The notes below the pieces were generated by a model. It saw only the letters and a program-made list of their open reading frames with translations. It made no database searches and had not been told where the DNA came from. Positions 57,032-64,000 of a DNA stretch of 64,000 nt are shown piece after piece. Source of the stretch: Gammaproteobacteria bacterium (GTDB lineage Bacteria > Pseudomonadota > Gammaproteobacteria > VBWC01); NCBI GenBank assembly GCA_006218035.1, contig VBWC01000010.1:1-64000 (forward strand). Direction: 5' to 3'. The position numbers and the translations under genes are program-made. Every line of letters starts with the position of its first letter. Position 1 is the first letter of the stretch.

Positions 57032-57394
57032 TCAGCGCACGATCAGGCGGCCGCGGTACATGCCCATCTGACAGGTAAATTCGTAGTCGCCGGGTGCGAC
57101 GGGGGTGATGACCACGTCGCGCGGCGAGCCCACCGCGAGATCCGCGCTGACCCCCAGGTCACTGAAGATAACCTTCTCCGCGCACGGACCGGGGTCCGTG
57201 CGCAAAAACCGCAGCGTTACCGTATCGCCGGCCCGCGCCTCGATCACCGCCGGCGTATAGACGCCGTCGGCGACCACGACGTCGACAGGGCTGCGGCTAG
57301 CCTGTTGCACCCGACGTGGCGTCGACAGCCAGAACCACCAGACAATCAGTCCGATGACGACCAGCCCGCCGGCATTAACCAGCGCCGAAGTCAT
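57032..57394 (-). CDS. Membrane-anchored cupredoxin-domain protein
   Basis: The protein has 120 aa. A single N-terminal helix (about 7-24, [15 protein letters not shown]) anchors it. The rest is a cupredoxin fold: [18 protein letters not shown], then [12 protein letters not shown], and the C-terminal copper loop [14 protein letters not shown] with Cys and Met as ligands. The usual first histidine ligand position appears to be Cys or Glu, so the site is not a standard plastocyanin one. It overlaps the copA stop codon by four bases and is probably co-expressed with it, perhaps as a periplasmic copper acceptor. Confidence 0.85.
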   Translation of the reverse strand: MTSALVNAGGLVVIGLIVWWFWLSTPRRVQQASRSPVDVVVADGVYTPAVIEARAGDTVTLRFLRTDPGPCAEKVIFSDLGVSADLAVGSPRDVVITPVAPGDYEFTCQMGMYRGRLIVR

Positions 57395-59649
57395 GCCCGC
57401 TCTTGCGCCGGCTTGAAAAAACGCAACCGGTTCGCGTTGCTGACGACGGTGACCGACGAGGCCGCCATCGCCGCGCCGGCGATGATCGGGTTCAACAACA
57501 GTCCGGTCAGCGGAAACAGCACGCCGGCGGCGATCGGGATGCCGAGGATGTTATAGACGAAGGCGCCGAACAGGTTCTGCTTGATATTGCGCACCGTCGC
57601 GTTCGAGATCGCGATGGCATCGGCGACGCCGTGCAGCGAACCGCGCATCAAGGTGACGTCCGCGCTCTCGATCGCGACATCGGTGCCCGTGCCGATCGCA
57701 AAGCCGACGTCGGCGCGCGCCAGCGCCGGCGCGTCGTTGATACCGTCACCGACCATGCCCACCACCGCACCCCGCGCCTGTAACAGCGCGATCTTTGCCG
57801 CTTTGTCTTCCGGCAGCACCTCCGCGAACACCTCGTCGATGCCTGCCTGCTGCGCGACTGCGCGCGCGGTCGCCTCATTGTCGCCGGTGACCATCACGAC
57901 CTTGATCCCCAGCGCATGCAGGCGCGCAATCGCCGCGGCCGAGTCCGGCCTGACCGGGTCGGCCACCGCGACGATACCGGCGATACCGCCGTCCGCCGCG
58001 AGATACATCGGCGTTTCCGCCTGACCGGCCATGGCGGCTGCCTGCGGCGGCAGATCGCCCAGCGCTATATGGTTATCCCGCATCAGCTTCTCGTTGCCGA
58101 ACAACACGGACTTGCCATCGACGGTGGCGCGCACGCCGTGCCCGGCTATCGCCTGAAACGCTGTCGCGGTCGCTGGATTGAGGCCACGTTGCCGTGCCGC
58201 GTCGACCACGGCCTCGGCAAGCGGGTGCTCCGAGCCCGCCTCGACACTCGCCGCGATGCGCAGCAGTTCCTGCTCGTTCCAGCCCGGCGCCGCCACGACC
58301 CGCGTCACGGCCGGGTGCCCGGCGGTCACGGTGCCGGTCTTGTCGAGCACCACGATGGTGAGTCGGCCGGATTGCTGTAATGCCTCGCCGTTGCGGATCA
58401 GAATGCCGAACTCGGCGGCCTTGCCGACGCCGACCATGACCGAGATCGGCGTCGCCAATCCCAGCGCGCACGGACAGGCGATGATCAGCACGGTCATGGT
58501 CGCGACCAGCATGTAGCTCGCGCGCGGTTCGGGGCCGAGATTGAACCAGACCAGAAATGTGATGACGGCGATGATCAGCACGGTCGGCACAAACACCGCG
58601 GAGATGCGGTCGGCAAGCCGGCCGATCGCCGGTTTGGCGTTCTGCGCCTGGCGCACCAGTTCGATGATCCGTGCCAGCGCCGTGTCCTTGCCGACGCGTG
58701 TGGCCTTGAACAGGAAACTGCCGGACTTGTTGATCGTGCCGCCGACCACGTCATCGCCGGCGGTCTTTTCCACCGGCAGCGGTTCACCGGTCAGCATAGC
58801 CTCGTCGACGTTGGAGTGACCCTCGATGATGACCCCGTCGACCGGGATCTTTTCGCCCGGACGCACGCGAACGGTTTCATCCAGGCCGACCTCTTCGATA
58901 GCAATATCCGCTTCGACCCCGTCACGCACCACGCGCGCGGTCTTCGGTTGCAGGCCGATCAGCCGCTTGATCGCTTCCGAGGTCTTGCCGCGCGCGCGCA
59001 TCTCCAGCGCCGAGCCGAAATTGATCAACGCGATAATCACCGCCGCCGCCTCGAAATAGGCGTGGCGCGCCAGGCTCGGTACCGTCTCCGGAAACAGCAC
59101 GATGACCATCGAATACAGCCACGCAGTGCCGGTGCCCAGCGCGATCAGCGTATCCATGTTGGCGTTGTGCGCACGCCAGGCCTTCCATGCGCCGGTGAAG
59201 AAATGGCGGCCCGAATAGATCAGCACGAACAGCGTCGCGGCGCCGGTGATCAACCAGAACCAGCGGCCCTTACCCTCCATGTGCGGCATTACGCCGAACA
59301 GGTCCAGCAAAAACAGCGGTGCGCCAATCGCCGCGGCCACCAGCGCCTTGCGTAGCAGCGCGCGGTAGTAGGCCATTTCCGCCGCTTCCTTCTGCGATTC
59401 GTCGGCGGCATCGCGCAGTTCAGCGGCGCCGTAACCGGCAGCGGAGACCGCGTGTATCAGTTGATCCGGGCCGACAGCGCCGGACACCGTCGCTGTGTGC
59501 TCGGCGAAATTGACCGATGCCGTGGCGACGCCGGCAACACTTTGGAGCGCGTGCTCGACACTCGCCACACAACCGGCGCAGCTCATGCCGCTGATCGACA
59601 ACCGGATCGACTTTGCCGTGGACACACGCTGCTCTGTCGCTGAAACCAT
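57391..59649 (-). CDS. copA: Copper-exporting P1B-type ATPase CopA
   Basis: The protein has 752 aa. One N-terminal heavy-metal domain carries GMSCAGC. Eight membrane helices follow, with the CPC copper channel motif in [15 protein letters not shown]. Actuator: [11 protein letters not shown]. Phosphorylation site: [11 protein letters not shown]. Nucleotide-binding: the SEHPLAEAV histidine-proline locus and [25 protein letters not shown] closes the P domain. Ion-site residues [11 protein letters not shown] and the [16 protein letters not shown] in the last helices match Cu(I) pumps. I see no CueR-type operator upstream. Confidence 0.97.
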   Translation of the reverse strand: MVSATEQRVSTAKSIRLSISGMSCAGCVASVEHALQSVAGVATASVNFAEHTATVSGAVGPDQLIHAVSAAGYGAAELRDAADESQKEAAEMAYYRALLRKALVAAAIGAPLFLLDLFGVMPHMEGKGRWFWLITGAATLFVLIYSGRHFFTGAWKAWRAHNANMDTLIALGTGTAWLYSMVIVLFPETVPSLARHAYFEAAAVIIALINFGSALEMRARGKTSEAIKRLIGLQPKTARVVRDGVEADIAIEEVGLDETVRVRPGEKIPVDGVIIEGHSNVDEAMLTGEPLPVEKTAGDDVVGGTINKSGSFLFKATRVGKDTALARIIELVRQAQNAKPAIGRLADRISAVFVPTVLIIAVITFLVWFNLGPEPRASYMLVATMTVLIIACPCALGLATPISVMVGVGKAAEFGILIRNGEALQQSGRLTIVVLDKTGTVTAGHPAVTRVVAAPGWNEQELLRIAASVEAGSEHPLAEAVVDAARQRGLNPATATAFQAIAGHGVRATVDGKSVLFGNEKLMRDNHIALGDLPPQAAAMAGQAETPMYLAADGGIAGIVAVADPVRPDSAAAIARLHALGIKVVMVTGDNEATARAVAQQAGIDEVFAEVLPEDKAAKIALLQARGAVVGMVGDGINDAPALARADVGFAIGTGTDVAIESADVTLMRGSLHGVADAIAISNATVRNIKQNLFGAFVYNILGIPIAAGVLFPLTGLLLNPIIAGAAMAASSVTVVSNANRLRFFKPAQERA

Positions 59650-59771
59650 GCATCAATGGTAGCAAAATCTACTGCGGACGGACCCACGCGCATACGTCCC
59701 ACGGACCCGGCTGGCGCTGCGGCACACTATCACGAGCCGCGGCGGGCAATATTCGACGATGGCGGTTGCGC

Positions 59772-60032
59772 TTACGATGCGCGGAAGCCGATGCGCGCCA
59801 GCGCGTCCGCTAACGCCACCGAGAAGTCCGTGGATACTTCCGGAGCCGTCGCATTCAGGCCCAGCGATTCCCGGATCTGGCGCCTGGTCATGGACACCAC
59901 CAGGCGCAGCGCCTCCTCGCAGGCGTTTTTATCGCCAACCATACCGGCCCAGAACTCCGGTGGCATCGATCCCGATAAAGTCCCGGCGCTTTCGATGGCT
60001 GCCGCCACGGCATTCGCTGTCAGTTGTTTCAT
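59772..60032 (-). CDS. Small hypothetical protein with good ribosome site
   Basis: The protein has 86 aa. AAAGGAG lies 8 bases before the ATG, one of the best ribosome sites in the window. The sequence (MKQLTANAVAAAIESAGTLS, FWAGMVGDKNACEEALRLVV, MTRRQIRESLGLN) is probably helical and cytoplasmic, with a single cysteine. I recognise no family. It lies 24 bp from the IS5-like element, which occupies its upstream space, so its promoter must lie within or just beyond the element. Confidence 0.6.
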   Translation of the reverse strand: MKQLTANAVAAAIESAGTLSGSMPPEFWAGMVGDKNACEEALRLVVSMTRRQIRESLGLNATAPEVSTDFSVALADALARIGFRAS

Positions 60033-60056
60033 TGCCTTGCTCCTTTAGTATGTTAT

Positions 60057-60187
60057 CTAGGGAAGCTTTGATTAATCGTCTTATTGTCATTCCCGCGAAA
60101 GCGCGAGCCCATGGATGGGCGAGGTCGAGCGGCGTCGGGAACTCGCTACGCTCCGCCCGGAATGACGACACATCAGAGCTTCCCTAG
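60057..60187. mobile_element. Small IS5-like inverted-repeat element, copy B, with CTAG target duplication
   Basis: The 123-bp body (60061-60183) begins GGAAGCTTTGATTAATCG and ends CATCAGAGCTTCC. CTAG flanks both ends (60057-60060 and 60184-60187). The centre holds a GTCATTCCCGCG palindromic repeat ending CCGGAATGACGACACATC. No transposase frame. The right end equals, reversed, the left end of copy A over 25 bases. Confidence 0.75.
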
Positions 60188-60681
60188 TCCGTCGTCTGAT
60201 CGAGCCGGCACCGCAAACCCCGCGGCGTCGGTCATAATCTAGGCTCTGACAGGCGGACATTCGGTGACAAATTGCCGGGCGGGGTTGTGAGATATTCGTC
60301 AGGAAGACAGTGCGATGGCGCCGGCACATGAATGTATGGGTGCGGCGGTCAAGGTCGTGCGGGCAGCGACGACCAGGGAATCAGCCGATTAGCGGGCCTG
60401 CACTCCCTGCGGTTGCGTTATATCGGTCCCGGACATGACGCTCACGTCAGCGTCCCTTCTCCCGGCGGGAGAGCGAACACTCGGGAATCCTTCGTGATTG
60501 ATGCCGCGGCAGCGACTTGGTCCCATTGTTTGCTCCGCTCGCCCAGGTTCCCAACCCTGAGCCGGGACGACCGACTCAAAAATTATCCGGGACTACCTGG
60601 CCGAATCTGACCCGGCACAGCGTAGCCAGCACAATAACTGCGCTAGAATAGGCCCATATCGCATGGCCAAGGGGAGGCACC
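60188..60681. other. Intergenic region upstream of the Crp-like gene
   Basis: I see no gene in these 494 bases. A TCTCCC-GGC-GGGAGA hairpin lies near 60459-60473. A plus-strand frame at 60332-60610 is open but has no ribosome site or recognisable sequence. TAGAAT near 60645 is a possible -10 box for the downstream gene, without a good -35 box. Confidence 0.4.
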
Positions 60682-61326
60682 ATGTTGAAAAACATTCCAT
60701 TGTTTGCCGGACTGGAAGACGCGGAACTGGCGCTGCTGTCGCGCAAGGCGGTGGCACGCACGTTTCCGAAGAACGCCTACATTATTAATGAAGGCGACCG
60801 CAGCGACACGCTGTATGTGATGGTGTCGGGCAAGGTCAAGGCATTCCTGCGCGACGAACATGGCAAGGAAGTCATCCTCAGTTTTCAGGGGCCGGGCGAA
60901 TACTTTGGCGAGCTGGCATTGCTGGATGACGAACCACGCTCGGCCTCGATAGTCACCGTGGAACCCACCACGGTAAACGTCGTCTCCAAGGCGGATCTGA
61001 TGAAGTGCATCAGCGAATCGCCGGAGCTGGCGTTCCGCCTGATCCGCGATCTGTCGCACCGCCTGCGGGTATTGACCGAGAACGTCCGGTCACTCGCGTT
61101 GATGGACGTGTACGGCCGGGTCGCCCGGACGCTGCTTGATCTCGCCAAACCGGACGACGGCAAGATGGTGATTCAGGAGAAGCTGACGCATCAGGACATC
61201 GCCAACATGGTCGGCTCGTCGCGCGAGATGGTGACGCGCATACTCAAGGACCTGACCACCGGCGGCTATATCAGCAACGAGGGCAGGCACATTGTCGTCC
61301 GCGAGAAACTGCCGCCTGCCTGGTAA
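60682..61326 (+). CDS. Crp/Fnr-family regulator with Crp-type DNA-reading helix
   Basis: The protein has 214 aa with GGGGAGG 6 bases before the ATG. The cyclic-nucleotide-binding domain has GEYFGELALLDDEPRSAS, keeping the Glu, Arg and Ser that hold the cyclic phosphate in Crp. The C-helix segment RLRVLTENV differs from the Crp RLQVTSEKV at the first contact. No Fnr-type N-terminal cysteines are present. The winged helix has GSSREMVTRILKDL with Arg, Glu and Arg at the Crp DNA-contact positions, so TGTGA-like half sites are likely. The next gene encodes a nucleotide cyclase, 113 bp away. Confidence 0.88.
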   Translation: MLKNIPLFAGLEDAELALLSRKAVARTFPKNAYIINEGDRSDTLYVMVSGKVKAFLRDEHGKEVILSFQGPGEYFGELALLDDEPRSASIVTVEPTTVNVVSKADLMKCISESPELAFRLIRDLSHRLRVLTENVRSLALMDVYGRVARTLLDLAKPDDGKMVIQEKLTHQDIANMVGSSREMVTRILKDLTTGGYISNEGRHIVVREKLPPAW

Positions 61327-61328
61327 CG

Positions 61329-61442
61329 TTAGGGAAGCTCTGATCAAGTGGCTTCTTGTCATTTCGACCGCAGAGAGAAATCTTGATGTGATTGAATCGC
61401 CTCGCATCTTTGACTACAAGATTTCTCGCTTCGTTCTGAATG
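61329..61442. mobile_element. IS5-like element, copy C (left end only), merged with a palindromic repeat
   Basis: TTAG (61329-61332) is followed by GGAAGCTCTGATCAAGTGG, the same end as copies A and B. From about 61349 (TTGTCATTTCGACCGCAGAG) a palindromic repeat runs, with AGAGAAATCTTG facing CAAGATTTCTCG. No right-hand GCTTCC end or second YTAR can be found, so the copy is truncated or diverged. It begins two bases after the crp-like stop codon. The ATG of the cyclase gene lies in the last bases of the palindrome (TTCTGAATGG). Confidence 0.55.
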
Positions 61443-63683
61443 GCTGCATACGCCAGGGCCCTGTACTTCGGGCTGTTTACCGCGCTCATTGGCCTCGCGG
61501 TCGCCATCTCTCCGATCGGTACCCTGCTTGAATCCAGCTACGGGCTGAACTGGCTGTTCAAGCAGCGCGGCACGCAACCGGCGCCTCAGGATGTCGTCAT
61601 CGTCGCGCTCGACAAGACCTCCGCCGATGCGCTCGGTCTGCCGAACAAACCGGATCGCTGGCCGCGTTCGCTGCATACGCAGCTGATCGACACGCTGCAC
61701 GCGCGTGGCGCGTCGGTGGTCGCGTTCGATATTCACTTCCGTGAAGCGAAAGACCCGGCTACCGATCAGGCGTTCGCCGCTGCCATCCGGCGTGCCGGCA
61801 ATGTCGTGTTACTGGAAAACGTTATCAGCGATCGCCAGCCGCTGGCCGGCGATGCGCACGTAAACAACCCGCTGCTGGCCATCGAGCAGCAGCTGCCGCC
61901 GCTGGCGCTGTTCGCCGATGCGGCGCTGGCCACCGCGCCGTTTCCGTTACCCAAAGTGCCGGTGCAGGTCCAGCAGGCGTGGCTGTTCAAGGCCGGCGCC
62001 GGTAACGTGCCGACGCTGCCGATGGCCGCATTCCAGGCCTATGCGCTGCGTGACTATGACAGCCTGAGAGCGCGTCTGGTCAGCTACCGGCCGGACCTTG
62101 CACAACGTCTGCCGGCCGACAGCAACATGCTGCGCACCGGCAACCGGTTGCCGGCGTTGATGACGGAGCTGCGCAGCATATTGCAGCAGGACGCCGCGCT
62201 CGCCGATCAACTCGACATTGATAGCGCCGCTCCCGCAACCGGCACCGAAACCGGTGTGCAGCGTCTCAACCGTTCGCTGCTGCAACGTTATCGCGACACC
62301 AGCGGCAGTCGCTACATCAACTTCTACGGCCCGCCGCGCACCATCAAAACCATCGGCATTCATGAACTACTGGCCGGCGAAGCCAACACCCGCGCGATGG
62401 ATTTACAAGACAAGGCCGTATTCGTCGGTTTTTCCGACGGCCAGTTGCAGGAACAGAAAGACGCGTTTTATACCGTGTATTCACGCGACGACGGCATTGA
62501 CCTGTCGGGCGTCGAGATCGCCGCGACCGTTTTTGGCAATCTGCTGACCGACGGGTTTGTCGAGCGGCTGGACACACCGGTGTATCTCGCGCTGCTGGTG
62601 CTATGGGGGCTTGCGGCCGGCACGCTGGCGCGCGCGTTGCCGGTCACGGCGGCGTATCCGGTTGTCATTGCGCTGGGCGCTGCCTACTACTATTTGTCGA
62701 TCACGTTGTTTGGCGCGCAGCATCTGTGGATGCCGCTGGTGATACCGTTGCTGATCCAGGTGCCACTCGCCGTCGCCATCGCGACGCTGTGGCGCTACCG
62801 CGATACCCATCGGCAGCGCCAGGCAATCACGCGCGCCTTCAGCCACTATCTGCCGCGCGAGGTCGTCGAGCAGTTCACCCGCGGCGCACAGAACGTCTCG
62901 CCGGGCGGCAAGGAGATGTACGGCGTCTGTCTGTACACCGACGCCGAACAATACACCGCACTGTCCGAGACGCTGGAGCCGCGGGCGCTGGCGGATCTGA
63001 TGAACGACTATTACGAGATCGTGTTCGCGCCGATACGGCGCCACGGGGGTTTTCTGTCGGACATCGTCGGTGATTCGATGCTCGCGCTGTGGACCGCGCC
63101 GGAAGAGCAAACCACGGTCCGGCGCCATGCCTGTCTCGCGGTGCTCGAGATCCAGCACGCGCTCGAGAAATTCAATCACCGGCACCGGGCCCGGCCGCTA
63201 CCGACGCGGATGGGTATTCACAGCGGCGGCATCGTGCTCGGCAATATCGGGGCGCTCGATCACTTCGAGTATCGCGCGGTCGGCGACACGGTCAACACAT
63301 CGAATCGTGTTCAGGCGCTCAACAAGACGCTGGGCACACGACTGCTCGCGACCGGCGAGACGATCGCGGATATTGACGGCATCACGACGCGCCATCTCGG
63401 CGCATTTATTCTGCCCGGAAAAACCAGGGCGCTGGATATACACGAGATTATTTCGCCCGACCACACTGCTGTCGTGCCGCGTGAGCTGATCGAACGGTTC
63501 GGCACCGCCATCGGGTATTTCAGACTTCAGCGCTGGGAGGATGCCGAGCGGCAGATCGCCGACATCCTGACACAATGGCCGAACGACGGGCCGGCACGCT
63601 TTTATCAGGCGCTGTGCGAACAGTACCGGCAGCTACCCCCGGCCGGACACTGGTCGGGTGCGGTCGAAATCGGGAAATATTAA
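61440..63683 (+). CDS. CHASE2-domain class III adenylate/guanylate cyclase
   Basis: The protein has 747 aa. A first helix (about 8-28) exports a CHASE2 sensor domain at about 35-365 (VVAFDIHFREAKDPATDQAF, IGIHELLAGE, VEIAATVFGNLLT). Three membrane helices lie at about 380-455. The class III cyclase domain, about 490-665, has the metal aspartates Asp501 (LYTDAEQYT) and Asp545 (IVGDSMLALW), and VNTSNR with Asn619 and Arg623. The purine-reading lysine is replaced by Asp541 (SDIVGD). The product is therefore likely cAMP but not certain. It follows a Crp-like gene. No ribosome site precedes the ATG. Confidence 0.9.
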   Translation: MAAYARALYFGLFTALIGLAVAISPIGTLLESSYGLNWLFKQRGTQPAPQDVVIVALDKTSADALGLPNKPDRWPRSLHTQLIDTLHARGASVVAFDIHFREAKDPATDQAFAAAIRRAGNVVLLENVISDRQPLAGDAHVNNPLLAIEQQLPPLALFADAALATAPFPLPKVPVQVQQAWLFKAGAGNVPTLPMAAFQAYALRDYDSLRARLVSYRPDLAQRLPADSNMLRTGNRLPALMTELRSILQQDAALADQLDIDSAAPATGTETGVQRLNRSLLQRYRDTSGSRYINFYGPPRTIKTIGIHELLAGEANTRAMDLQDKAVFVGFSDGQLQEQKDAFYTVYSRDDGIDLSGVEIAATVFGNLLTDGFVERLDTPVYLALLVLWGLAAGTLARALPVTAAYPVVIALGAAYYYLSITLFGAQHLWMPLVIPLLIQVPLAVAIATLWRYRDTHRQRQAITRAFSHYLPREVVEQFTRGAQNVSPGGKEMYGVCLYTDAEQYTALSETLEPRALADLMNDYYEIVFAPIRRHGGFLSDIVGDSMLALWTAPEEQTTVRRHACLAVLEIQHALEKFNHRHRARPLPTRMGIHSGGIVLGNIGALDHFEYRAVGDTVNTSNRVQALNKTLGTRLLATGETIADIDGITTRHLGAFILPGKTRALDIHEIISPDHTAVVPRELIERFGTAIGYFRLQRWEDAERQIADILTQWPNDGPARFYQALCEQYRQLPPAGHWSGAVEIGKY

Positions 63684-63685
63684 CA

Positions 63686-63715
63686 TTGCATTGCCGTTGA
63701 CCGGTCACCTATACT
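63686..63715 (+). promoter_or_regulatory. Possible promoter TTGCAT-N18-TATACT
   Basis: A fair -10 box (TATACT, 63710-63715) lies 18 bases after TTGCAT (63686-63691), between the cyclase gene and the partial gene at the right edge. A run of A/T follows. A TTGACC at 63697 is too close to serve as the -35 box. The match is moderate. Confidence 0.35.
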
Positions 63716-63788
63716 TTTCTGCTCAAAAAATAAATAAAAACCTTGTTTATCGTACGCTGGCCGGCAACCACGATTTACCATGGTGATC

Positions 63789-63869
63789 GTCATTCCGGGC
63801 GTAGCGCAGCGAAGACCCGGAATCCAGTGGTCGTCAGCGGGACTGGATTCCCGCTTTCGCGGGAATGAC
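63789..63869. repeat. Palindromic dispersed repeat GTCATTCC...GGAATGAC
   Basis: The outer arms are GTCATTCC (63789) and GGAATGAC (ending 63869). Each half forms its own hairpin: CCGGGCGTAGCGCAGCGAAG with ACCCGG, and CCCGCTTTCGCGGG. GGAATCCAGT and ACTGGATTCC pair between the halves. It sits between the cyclase and the next gene. Similar sequence is at 19368-19444. Confidence 0.7.
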
Positions 63870-63924
63870 AGCGAAGTAATTGATAAGATTTTCAAGAATT
63901 CACAACGGAGTGTACGGTTTGGTC

Positions 63925-64000
63925 ATGCGTTTCCCGGTCCATTACCTCGCTGCTTTAGTAGTTTCTGCCGCCGTGATGTGGCCAGGATTCTCCACGGCTG
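63925..64000 (+). CDS. N-terminus of an exported protein (3' end outside window)
   Basis: Twenty-five codons are visible from the ATG at 63925. The sequence MRFPVHYLAALVVSAAVMW looks like a signal peptide, and PGFSTA may lead to its cleavage site. GGAG lies about 15 bases upstream; an in-frame TTG at 63919 sits closer to it. The family cannot be known from this. Genes next to CHASE2 cyclases often encode FecR-domain proteins, so that is one guess. Confidence 0.5.
   Translation, partial: MRFPVHYLAALVVSAAVMWPGFSTA

Noticed and set aside
60332-60610. 92-codon plus-strand frame before the Crp-like gene
   Set aside because: No ribosome site, no recognisable sequence, and odd composition.

Overview
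The window is GC-rich chromosome from a gammaproteobacterium. The evidence is gene content and order: queE-queC, cpoB-pal-tolBARQ-ybgC, ruvBAC-yebC, aspS, an arsC/yfgD-wrbA-hda-perM block near purM-purN, and a phoP-phoQ pair. A quinolinate route (nadA, nadC), aconitase A, CopA and an Atm1-type transporter fit an aerobic or facultative free-living cell. I cannot name a genus.

Layout. Positions 1-6116 (minus strand) form an accessory island. It holds a large exported RHS/YD-repeat protein whose C-terminal tip looks like a secretory phospholipase A2, a small three-helix membrane protein right behind it (candidate immunity protein), and an exported cohesin-like/calcium-loop protein that runs off the left edge. 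The RHS protein also carries a dockerin-like insert, so the two large proteins may bind each other. Positions 6117-8641 are sparse: a periplasmic rhodanese, a Cys-rich lipoprotein, a hypothetical protein and tRNA-Lys. Positions 8717-23597 (minus) are a dense housekeeping block: preQ0 synthesis, Tol-Pal envelope machinery, Holliday-junction resolution, YebC, NadA, AspRS, DUF502 and an FmdB zinc ribbon. Positions 23771-33352 (plus) hold an ABC exporter, a DUF1614 membrane protein, an HD-GYP phosphodiesterase, a He_PIG-repeat surface protein, an SDR, aconitase and a PilZ protein. Positions 33396-45035 hold clpB (with a heat-shock-type promoter), nadC, proS, a lytic transglycosylase, an aspartase/fumarase-family lyase, a YihY membrane protein, an ArsC-like protein and WrbA.

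Positions 45047-56823 carry hda-perM-pgsA-DUF2066 (minus) and purM-purN-DUF3108 (plus). They are separated by phoPQ, a glycine-zipper gene with a PhoP-like direct repeat in its promoter, and a cytochrome c gene. dcd, apbC and a small orphan gene follow. Positions 57032-64000 hold a cupredoxin-copA pair, a small hypothetical gene, a Crp-like regulator, a CHASE2 adenylate/guanylate cyclase and the first codons of an exported protein.

Two dispersed non-coding repeat types run through the right two thirds of the window. One is a small IS5-like inverted-repeat element with 4-bp YTAR target duplications (complete copies near 41.8 and 60.1 kb, a partial copy at 61.3 kb). The other is palindromic repeats of the GTCATTCC type (19.4 and 63.8 kb, and inside the elements). 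The RHS-phospholipase/dockerin/cohesin island is the part most likely to be new biology.
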